In this document: positions 1 to 5,402 of the stretch, piece by piece | Position numbering within the stretch: position 1 is the stretch's first letter | Layout of the letters: each line of letters starts with the position of its first letter | DNA from: Sulfurovum sp. | GTDB lineage: Bacteria > Campylobacterota > Campylobacteria > Campylobacterales > Sulfurovaceae | DNA: 5,402 nucleotides | NCBI GenBank assembly: GCA_004377245.1 | Contig: SOIK01000141.1 | Location: 1-5,402 of the forward strand | Reading direction: 5' to 3' | Program-made: the position numbers and the translations under genes | The notes under the pieces: generated by a model | The model's input: the letters and a program-made list of their open reading frames with translations, nothing else | Told to the model about the DNA's origin: nothing | Database searches by the model: none

Positions 1-5
1 AGGAG
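1..5 (+). promoter_or_regulatory. Ribosome binding site of the DAACS symporter gene
   Basis: AGGAG lies at the window edge, six bases before the ATG at 12, which is ideal Shine-Dalgarno spacing. It fixes ATG 12 as the start. The promoter and anything upstream are outside the window. Confidence 0.85.
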
Positions 6-11
6 ATTGAA

Positions 12-1343
12 ATGACCTTAACAGCAAAAGTACTCTGGGCGATGTTATTTGGTATCATCGTTGGATTGATCATCAATATAAGTGGTTGGAATATTGAGGG
101 TAGCTTTACGCATGAGTATATGGTAGGTGGACTCTTTTATATCATAGGGAAGATGTTCATTACTGCATTGAAGATGCTTGTGGTGCCTTTGGTCTTCTTT
201 TCACTTATCTCAGGGGTGCTTGGTATAGGAGACATCTCTAAACTTGGGAAAGTAGGGCTAAAGTCATTTGGGTTTTATATGCTGACTACTGCTATAGCCA
301 TCGCTACAGCCATAGGCTTGGCCATCATCGTAGCACCAGGGGCGGGAGCAAATGGTACAACGACAACTGCCTTTACGGGAAAAGAAGCACCACCACTTTC
401 AGATGTTCTCATTAACATCATTCCAGATAATGTCATCAATGCTTTTGCCTCTGGTAATATGTTACAGATCATTTTCTTTTCTATCTTGCTTGGTATCTCT
501 CTTTTGATGGTAGGGAAAAAAGCACAAAGTATCGCAGAGGGTGTTGAGGTGCTAAATGAAGCGATGATGCATATGGTCAACATCGTGATGTCTGTAGCTC
601 CCATCGCAGTCTTTGCACTTTTGGCTAAAGCTATTTCCGAACTTGGCTTAGATCTTTTGGTGAGTTTGGCTGGTTATGTACTGGTTCTCATCGCTGCATT
701 GATGTTACATCTTTTTGGAACACTTATGTTCATACTAAAACTTTTTTCGGGACTCAGTCCTAAAATGTTTTTGCGAAAGATACGAGATGCCCAAGTCTTT
801 GCTTTTTCTACAGCAAGTTCAAATGCGACAATCCCAGTGACACTAAGATCTGTCACTAAACGTATGGGTGTTGACAATTCAGTTGCCTCTTTTACTGTTC
901 CTTTTGGTGCTACGATCAATATGGATGGTACTGCCATCATGCAAGGAGTCGCTACAGTTTTCATAGCCAATGTCTATGGTGTAGAGCTTGGTTTGAGTGG
1001 TTATTTGACGGTTATAATCATGTCAGTACTTGCTTCCATCGGTACAGCAGGTGTACCAGGGGTAGGGCTTATCATGCTCTCTATGGTTTTTGTGCAAGTG
1101 GGGCTTCCAGTAGAGGGCATAGGACTCATCTTGGGTGTTGACAGACTACTTGACATGATACGCACTTCTGTCAATGTCACAGGAGATGCTGTAGTCACTT
1201 GTGTGGTGGCTCAGAGTGAAAAAGAGTTAGATACAGCTGTATTTAAAAATCCTGAAGCTGGGTTGGTAGAGGAACTGGATATTGATGATGCTGTGGAGCA
1301 AGAGCTTGCAGAGGTAGTACATAAAATAGAAGAGGAATGTTAA
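12..1343 (+). CDS. Dicarboxylate/acidic amino acid:cation symporter (DAACS family, GltP/GltPh-like)
   Basis: This is an inner-membrane secondary transporter that should import an acidic amino acid or C4-dicarboxylate with Na+ or H+. The 443 residues match the usual family length, with hydrophobic segments along the chain up to about residue 400. All core signatures are visible. The first re-entrant hairpin has the serine-rich TASSNATIPVT (267-277). TM7 has the cation-site motif NMDGTA (303-308). The second hairpin has SIGTAGVPG (342-350). TM8 has D377, D381, R384, T385, N388 and D392 in the spacing of the GltPh binding site. R384 sits where GltPh has Arg397, which binds the side-chain carboxylate, so an acidic substrate is inferred over a neutral one such as serine/threonine. 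The last ~30 residues are acidic and probably cytoplasmic. The start is set by AGGAG at 1-5. The gene stands alone on this strand in the window and ends overlapping the convergent DUF2141 gene by four bases. Glutamate/aspartate versus succinate/fumarate/malate cannot be decided from the sequence. Confidence 0.95.
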   Translation: MTLTAKVLWAMLFGIIVGLIINISGWNIEGSFTHEYMVGGLFYIIGKMFITALKMLVVPLVFFSLISGVLGIGDISKLGKVGLKSFGFYMLTTAIAIATAIGLAIIVAPGAGANGTTTTAFTGKEAPPLSDVLINIIPDNVINAFASGNMLQIIFFSILLGISLLMVGKKAQSIAEGVEVLNEAMMHMVNIVMSVAPIAVFALLAKAISELGLDLLVSLAGYVLVLIAALMLHLFGTLMFILKLFSGLSPKMFLRKIRDAQVFAFSTASSNATIPVTLRSVTKRMGVDNSVASFTVPFGATINMDGTAIMQGVATVFIANVYGVELGLSGYLTVIIMSVLASIGTAGVPGVGLIMLSMVFVQVGLPVEGIGLILGVDRLLDMIRTSVNVTGDAVVTCVVAQSEKELDTAVFKNPEAGLVEELDIDDAVEQELAEVVHKIEEEC

Positions 1344-1750
1344 TAATTTACTCGGATAGTAATTGTTTTATGCTTTTTGAGTACAAATTTAGCATCTTTA
1401 AAGGTAGGTGGTCCAAAAGACCCTTTTGCATCATTTGAGATCCCTACACCTTCTTTAGGGAAGCCTATAAAATTCTTATCTAATTTCCCATTGGCATTTT
1501 CATCATGATAAACAGTGATAGCATACACCCCTTTAGGAATATTTTTAAAAGTATAGAATGTTCCATCTTTTGTTATTTTTACCTGTGCTTTTTTGTACTT
1601 TCCTTTTTCTTTAAGAAAGTATTGATCTGTATTAAATAACCCTAATCCAATGGTTCCTTTTTCACTTTTTAAGCCTATGACTTTAACAGTGATGTCTGAA
1701 GACAAGAGTGCTATAGTGAGTAGTAGGAAGGTTGAAACGATTTTTTGCAT
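1340..1750 (-). CDS. Secreted DUF2141 family protein
   Basis: A 136-residue protein, near the normal length for DUF2141, a family of unknown function. Residues 1-18 form a typical signal peptide: MQK, then a hydrophobic stretch rich in Leu, Ile and Thr, ending in Ser-Ser. Cleavage is likely near residue 17-18, so the mature protein is expected in the periplasm or outside. The rest looks all-beta, with the family's best conserved block at 79-107. This block begins TVYHDENANGKLD, whose D83, N85, N87 and D91 resemble a dockerin/EF-hand-type calcium loop, and continues FIGFPKEGVGISN. Calcium binding is an inference. The gene is last in the minus-strand operon: its ATG shares one base with the TAA of the HgdB-like gene (TAATG). 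No convincing Shine-Dalgarno precedes it, so translation probably depends on ribosomes finishing the upstream gene. Its own stop overlaps that of the convergent symporter gene. A functional link to the iron-sulfur proteins upstream is suggested only by position. Confidence 0.9.
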   Translation of the reverse strand: MQKIVSTFLLLTIALLSSDITVKVIGLKSEKGTIGLGLFNTDQYFLKEKGKYKKAQVKITKDGTFYTFKNIPKGVYAITVYHDENANGKLDKNFIGFPKEGVGISNDAKGSFGPPTFKDAKFVLKKHKTITIRVNY

Positions 1751-3264
1751 TATAAACTTTGGGTTTTTAGGCTATGAATGAGTTGTGCTGCACTCCCTGC
1801 CATCTCCCCTTTAGGCTGATAGAGATAGTTATGCACTTTATCTGGTATATTTTCAGGCATATCTAGTGCTTCGAACTCCTCTTTGGCAGCTTGTTTTGCT
1901 TTAAACAGAGCCATCTGTACTCTAGAGTAGAAGTTGGCTGCTCCTTCTCCTGAGGTTTCTATGGAGAGGAAATTTGCTGAGGGGTAGCGGCTTGTTACTA
2001 GAGACTGGATACCGTCAGAGACTGCTGAAGAAGGCATGCATCCAAAAGGTTTGACTGAGATGACAAGGTGTGAGAGGTTGTGTTTCACGCTCTCTAGGAG
2101 GTGTGCTACTTCCATATGTCCCTCTCCACCCGCTGCATCCAGTGGATAATAAACTTTACTGAGTTTAGAAAGTTCTTCGATGTTTGGTATCTCATAGTCG
2201 TGCAGCCCAGCAGCTTTTGCATACAGTGTGAAGTAGGTTTTGATTGCAACTTTTGCCAGTTTCATCATCGCTTTGGTTTTGACATTGCTAAAGTCGATGC
2301 TTTTCATCTCTTTGTCTTCCAGGTCTTCCGTTTTTCCTGCAGCATATTCAGCTTCCCAGATACTCAACATCAGACGGTTCATAATGGGTTGAGGGATGCA
2401 CTCTGCACCCTCAGACTCTAAAAACCTATGAAGATTGTAGTTGCCATCACCTTCAGTCATCGCTGCCCAGAATTCACCCATTACCATTACTTTGGCTTTA
2501 GGTTGCAGACGGTCAAGTTTTACTTTTTCTAATACTTTACGACAACGCCACATCGCCAAGACAAGATTTCTCTTTTGCATAAATGCATCGCTGAGTATCT
2601 TATAACATTTTTCTACAGCTTCGTCTGTGGTTCCTTTTTCTACTTCATAAGGACGCATCTTGTAGGTTAAAAGGTTAATGATGTCACCGATAATAATGGC
2701 TTTAATAAGCGTGATGAAAAATGTGGGTGAGAAGTTGATGCTCTCCTCTTCATCTTCTGCTTGGAAGATCCCTTCATTTTGTTGAAAACTCATGATGCGA
2801 AAGCCTTCAAATCCTGCATCTTTGAGTGCTTTTCGATACTCAGTGATATACATACCAAAACGGCAAGGTCCACAGCCACCAGCAGTAACATAAAGGTACT
2901 TTTGTACGATCTCTTCACTACTCATACCGGTCTGCTGTTGCAGGTTTTGCAGGTACTTCACAAGGTTTCCTACCGTAAAGTAAGTAGGGTTACACTGCCC
3001 CCTGTTTCCAAATGCCTTTCCTTTGCGGAATGATTCAAAGTCAGGATTGGGCAGGGCAACATAGTTTCCGCCTAAAGATCGCAGTGCTGCCATGACGAGC
3101 TTGTCTTGGAGTATCGTCATACCTCCAAAGAGTATGGTGGTATCTTTTTTGTCTGCTCTTGTGTAGCTCTTGTTGATAGTGTCACGCCACTGTGTCTTCT
3201 GCGTACCTAAATAGTTTAAGTCTGTGTTGCTTTGTTGGGGTTTAATGTTGGCACATGAACTCAT
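1750..3264 (-). CDS. HgdB-like 2-hydroxyacyl-CoA dehydratase family iron-sulfur protein
   Basis: A 504-residue cytoplasmic protein related to the catalytic subunits of 2-hydroxyacyl-CoA dehydratases and benzoyl-CoA reductases. Such proteins hold [4Fe-4S] or double-cubane clusters and receive electrons from an ATP-driven activase. Visible signatures are: the N-terminal Rossmann-like strand ILFGGMTILQDKLVMAALRSLG (44-65); FGNRGQCNPTYFTVGNLVKY with C91; GGCGPCRFGMY with C131 and C134; and, near the C-terminus, VKPFGCMPSSAVSDG with C409, followed by FLSIETSGEG. C91, C131, C134 and C409 are the likely cluster ligands; C4, C220, C241 and C289 lie in less striking contexts. The chain corresponds to the C-terminal part of the single-chain activase-DUF2229-dehydratase proteins of ~1400 residues; here it is a separate gene directly after the activase. 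The ATG at 3264 has an ideal ribosome binding site and overlaps the activase stop as ATGA, which argues for coupled, matched synthesis. The reaction and substrate cannot be named: no acyl-CoA pathway gene is in view, and the family also includes reductases and proteins of unknown role. Confidence 0.93.
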   Translation of the reverse strand: MSSCANIKPQQSNTDLNYLGTQKTQWRDTINKSYTRADKKDTTILFGGMTILQDKLVMAALRSLGGNYVALPNPDFESFRKGKAFGNRGQCNPTYFTVGNLVKYLQNLQQQTGMSSEEIVQKYLYVTAGGCGPCRFGMYITEYRKALKDAGFEGFRIMSFQQNEGIFQAEDEEESINFSPTFFITLIKAIIIGDIINLLTYKMRPYEVEKGTTDEAVEKCYKILSDAFMQKRNLVLAMWRCRKVLEKVKLDRLQPKAKVMVMGEFWAAMTEGDGNYNLHRFLESEGAECIPQPIMNRLMLSIWEAEYAAGKTEDLEDKEMKSIDFSNVKTKAMMKLAKVAIKTYFTLYAKAAGLHDYEIPNIEELSKLSKVYYPLDAAGGEGHMEVAHLLESVKHNLSHLVISVKPFGCMPSSAVSDGIQSLVTSRYPSANFLSIETSGEGAANFYSRVQMALFKAKQAAKEEFEALDMPENIPDKVHNYLYQPKGEMAGSAAQLIHSLKTQSL

Positions 3265-5402
3265 ACGTTCACCTCCTCTTGGGTTTTATCTTGTCGTCCT
3301 GAACTTGTTCTAGGATCCATGCACTCTAAGTTATTTAATTTTTTAGATTCTGAAACGAGTTGCCCATCGGAAATGCCCTTGGGGTGCAGATGACGTAGTT
3401 GGACTTTTCCTGTAAGCGTCCTTTTGTACTGTTCAAGTGTGTAAGCAAATGTTTTCACTCTTATCTTGATCGAGCCACCAGGTTTGTTCGCATCTATGTC
3501 ATGCAGTGTCAAGTGTGGGGTACGGCTACTTCCCAGTATCTTGTCAATGATGGAGTAGGTAGGTGCATCATGTCCACACTTAAAACTGGAAAGGTCAAGT
3601 ACTGCTATGTTGGGGTGTCGTGCTGCAAATTTGGCTGCCCAGACTTTTTGTGACGAGTTGGTAGAGTAGTTCTCTGGCCAAACATCGCAGATGTCAAAGT
3701 TGTCTTTGATGTATCCTTGTGCCAGATCTTCTGCAAAATACTCCTCAAGATACTTTTCATCTCGCGGGATGCCACGCATGGAGAGTGTTTTAAACCCTAA
3801 TGATTGAAACTCATCGAGTACTTCATGGTTGATACCTGGGTCAGAGTGATAAGGTCGTCCCAGAAGCAAGATGACGACTTCATCATTTTTTACTGCTTCA
3901 TCGAGTAACTCTTTTCCTTCTTGCATGATGGCTTCGTCATTGGCTTCGAGTGCTTTCCAAGCTTGTTCTACTGCCCAGTCATTTTCATCTTTAGTGATAC
4001 GTAGTCGCGCATGCCAGGTGTTAAAGAGTTCTTTTTTAAGTAGGGTTTTGTTGTCAAAGGTCATGGAGTCATCGATGTACTCCACTCCTCTGTTCTTAAA
4101 GAGATCTTGCTCTTTGGTAAAGGCAGAGTAAACCACCCGAGGTGTCCCCGTGATAATAGGACAAGCTGTCTGACCCATTGTACTGGTGATGAAACCAGGG
4201 AGTGTGGTAGTTGCAGGGAACCAAAGATAATCAAAAGCAACTTTGGAGAACTTTTTACCGAACATCAGTGCATAGACATGAGACTGTGCCACTTTGGCAG
4301 GGAAGCACGAATCCACAGAACCGTACTTTGCCCCTTCTAGGTACATATCTTCGTTAGAGAAGCTGGAAAACTGAATGTGTGCTGGAGTAACATCAAGTGC
4401 CTCAAGATAGGCTCTAATGAAAGGAGCGGTGCTATAGATGTTCAGTACTTTTGGTATGGCGATACGTACATTCCTGCGATGTTCTCTATCTTCTTCGCTA
4501 CTCACTTCAAAAGCTCTTTTGACCTCTTTTCGTAGAGTAGGTCCCCATCCACCCAGTGTTACTTTTACTTCCTGGGTAGTCACCTGTGTAGCTGAAGTAG
4601 GTTTTTCCTCTAACATATAGCTTGAAGCAAAGAGCGCTTTAGACTCTTTTTTGACAAGGTTTGGTGTATCTTTTTGTAATGATCTTCGCTCATTTTGAAG
4701 GATTTTAAGTGCTTTTGGAGACTCTACTGTCCCACTCTCACAAGCAAACCCAGCGATGTAACGTACAGTCTCAGAGTTGGGTGTCTGCGTATCGATAAAG
4801 GTACGAGAACAGTCGATAGGGCAGAAGTGACATCGGGTGCTCTCGTCAGTGCGGGAAGTATAGGTAAGTTGAAGTGCTTCTTCTATGCCTACAAAGGTAG
4901 TAAATCCTTTTTGCTTGACCACATCTCTAGCTTCGATAGCTGCACCAAATGCACCAGCCTCACCAGGGTAGGGATGTACATCTACTCTGGCACCTGGAAC
5001 AAGCTCTTTGATGTAATCTACTTGAGCTTTAAGTGCAGCAAGATTGTACTGGGTTCCCCCTTGTAGTACGAAGTGATTACCCAAAGATGCAAGATTAGGG
5101 GCTTGTACGACATACTGCCAGACATTTTTAGGTAGTACTTTAGCGATGCCCGCAAAGAGCTCTTCTTTAGAGTAACCCTCTTTTTGAAAGTTAACTCTGT
5201 CTGTATCTAAAAAGACAGCACAGCCATAGTTAAATCTAGGAGCTTGTGTGGCCTCAAACGCTACATCTGCAAACTCTTCTACTTTAACGCCAAATTGTTT
5301 TGACATACTCTGAAGCAGGGTACCATTTCCAGCAGAACATTGGTTGGAAAGACGGAAGTTTTTCATCATGCCATTTTCCATAAAAAGCACTTTAATGTCT
5401 TG
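3261..5402 (-). CDS. Acyl-CoA dehydratase activase-like ATPase (BadF/BadG/BcrA/BcrD family) with DUF2229 region, 5' partial
   Basis: The frame is open to the last base: codons for Q-D-I-K precede the GTG at 5390 and fit the end of the family's GGQD(I/V)K motif. The GTG is therefore not the start, and the N-terminal ATPase lobe lies outside the window. Counting from Q1 at 5402, 713 residues are visible. Residues 1-~160 are the second half of an ASKHA ATPase. C22 (CSAGNG) and C61 (GCAVFLDTD) are 39 residues apart, as are Cys127 and Cys166 that bind the subunit-bridging [4Fe-4S] cluster in Acidaminococcus HgdC. LQGGTQYN (~113-120) and PGEAGAFGAA (~146-155) follow. A cysteine knuckle CHFCPIDC (C191, C194, C198, with C221 in GFACESG) comes next, then a DUF2229-type region from ~312 with IAIPKVLN, SCFPAK (C366), GRPYHSDPGINH (515-526) and FKCGHD (C609). 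Such ATPases fire single low-potential electrons into a partner, here presumably the HgdB-like protein encoded next. Residues ~670-713 are an odd tail that coincides with a palindromic repeat. The activated substrate is unknown. Confidence 0.95.
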   Translation of the reverse strand, partial: QDIKVLFMENGMMKNFRLSNQCSAGNGTLLQSMSKQFGVKVEEFADVAFEATQAPRFNYGCAVFLDTDRVNFQKEGYSKEELFAGIAKVLPKNVWQYVVQAPNLASLGNHFVLQGGTQYNLAALKAQVDYIKELVPGARVDVHPYPGEAGAFGAAIEARDVVKQKGFTTFVGIEEALQLTYTSRTDESTRCHFCPIDCSRTFIDTQTPNSETVRYIAGFACESGTVESPKALKILQNERRSLQKDTPNLVKKESKALFASSYMLEEKPTSATQVTTQEVKVTLGGWGPTLRKEVKRAFEVSSEEDREHRRNVRIAIPKVLNIYSTAPFIRAYLEALDVTPAHIQFSSFSNEDMYLEGAKYGSVDSCFPAKVAQSHVYALMFGKKFSKVAFDYLWFPATTTLPGFITSTMGQTACPIITGTPRVVYSAFTKEQDLFKNRGVEYIDDSMTFDNKTLLKKELFNTWHARLRITKDENDWAVEQAWKALEANDEAIMQEGKELLDEAVKNDEVVILLLGRPYHSDPGINHEVLDEFQSLGFKTLSMRGIPRDEKYLEEYFAEDLAQGYIKDNFDICDVWPENYSTNSSQKVWAAKFAARHPNIAVLDLSSFKCGHDAPTYSIIDKILGSSRTPHLTLHDIDANKPGGSIKIRVKTFAYTLEQYKRTLTGKVQLRHLHPKGISDGQLVSESKKLNNLECMDPRTSSGRQDKTQEEVNV
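3271..3277 (-). promoter_or_regulatory. Strong ribosome binding site of the HgdB-like gene, inside the activase gene
   Basis: On the minus strand AGGAGGT ends six bases before the ATG at 3264. It is a full-strength anti-16S match encoded by the activase codons for Glu-Glu-Val just before its stop. It confirms the start of the HgdB-like gene and means that gene can initiate independently as well as by coupling. Confidence 0.9.
3293..3394. repeat. Nested inverted-repeat (palindromic) element captured in the 3' end of the activase gene
   Basis: About 100 bases with two levels of inverted symmetry. The outer ends are GTCGTCCTG (3293-3301) and CAGATGAC (3387-3394), inverted copies with one gap and one mismatch. 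Inside, 3302-3317 and the inverted 3346-3361 match at 12 of 16 positions, around an AT-rich spacer. The left arm alone can fold: TCCT/AGGA plus GAA/TTC with one bulged base (3297-3315). From memory, the left arm resembles a TCCTGAAC-TTGTTTCAGGA palindrome found dispersed in many bacterial genomes, usually between genes. Here it is read in frame and encodes the last ~40 residues of the activase up to just before the ribosome binding site of the next gene. The repeat symmetry is seen directly. That it is a dispersed, formerly mobile element is inferred, and its exact borders are uncertain. Confidence 0.6.

Noticed and set aside
275..1198. Minus-strand open frames opposite the symporter gene (275-604, 674-970, 1001-1198)
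   Set aside because: They are shadows of the symporter reading frame, with low-complexity Ala/Met/Ser/Thr-rich translations and no start signals.
1345..1364. Small hairpin TTACT/AGTAA followed by T-rich sequence, as a terminator for the symporter
   Set aside because: The stem is only five mostly A/T pairs, the T-run is interrupted, and the sequence is coding for the end of the DUF2141 protein. Too weak to call.
2665..2724. Possible membrane helix in the HgdB-like protein (residues 181-200)
   Set aside because: The hydrophobic stretch is a single segment broken by Lys and Asp. It sits in a region that, in this soluble family, leads into the R-P-Y-E motif; a buried helix is more likely.
3253..3264. 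N-terminal MSSC of the HgdB-like protein as a lipoprotein signal
   Set aside because: There is no hydrophobic core before the cysteine, so no lipobox; the protein should be cytoplasmic.
4695..5066. Plus-strand open frame of 123 codons
   Set aside because: It is antisense to the well-supported activase ATPase region and its translation shows no recognisable domain. The same applies to the plus-strand frames at 2101-2421, 2761-3033, 3399-3653, 3871-4131, 4107-4340 and 4438-4620.
5388..5390. GTG at 5390 as the start of the activase
   Set aside because: The frame is open to the window edge and the four codons before it (Q-D-I-K) complete a conserved ATPase motif. The protein continues outside the window.

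Overview
The window looks like a piece of a bacterial chromosome with moderate-to-low GC. It is densely packed: four protein genes, no RNA genes, and no intergenic gap longer than a few bases. Gene content and protein style (DUF2141 protein, two-gene 2-hydroxyacyl-CoA dehydratase-like system, DAACS transporter) would fit a Campylobacterota member such as a Sulfurovum- or Sulfurimonas-like bacterium. That assignment is an inference from recognition only and is not firm.

Layout. On the plus strand, bases 12-1343 encode a complete sodium- or proton-coupled dicarboxylate/acidic amino acid symporter (DAACS family). Everything else is on the minus strand and reads right to left as one tight operon. 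It begins with an activase-type protein that enters from beyond the right edge (3261-5402, 5' end missing). Next is a 504-residue HgdB-like protein (1750-3264), then a small secreted DUF2141 protein (1340-1750). The junctions are ATGA (4 bases shared) and TAATG (1 base shared), so the three genes are almost certainly co-transcribed and probably translationally coupled. The operon and the symporter converge tail to tail, with stop codons overlapping in the palindrome TTAA at 1340-1343.

How the genes work together. The activase has the [4Fe-4S]-bridging cysteine pair of the BadF/BadG/BcrA/BcrD/HgdC ATPases, then a cysteine knuckle and a DUF2229 region. The HgdB-like protein carries conserved cluster-type cysteines. 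In this family the ATPase delivers low-potential electrons to an iron-sulfur partner. The two proteins match the two parts of the very large single-chain activase/dehydratase proteins of many anaerobes, split here into two genes. The substrate is unknown. The DUF2141 protein is exported and its link to the system is only positional. The symporter is likely unrelated in function.

The most unusual feature is at the 3' end of the activase gene. The last ~44 codons coincide with a ~100-base nested inverted-repeat element (3293-3394) that resembles dispersed palindromic repeats of the TCCTGAAC...GTTTCAGGA type. It appears to have been captured in frame as a C-terminal protein tail.
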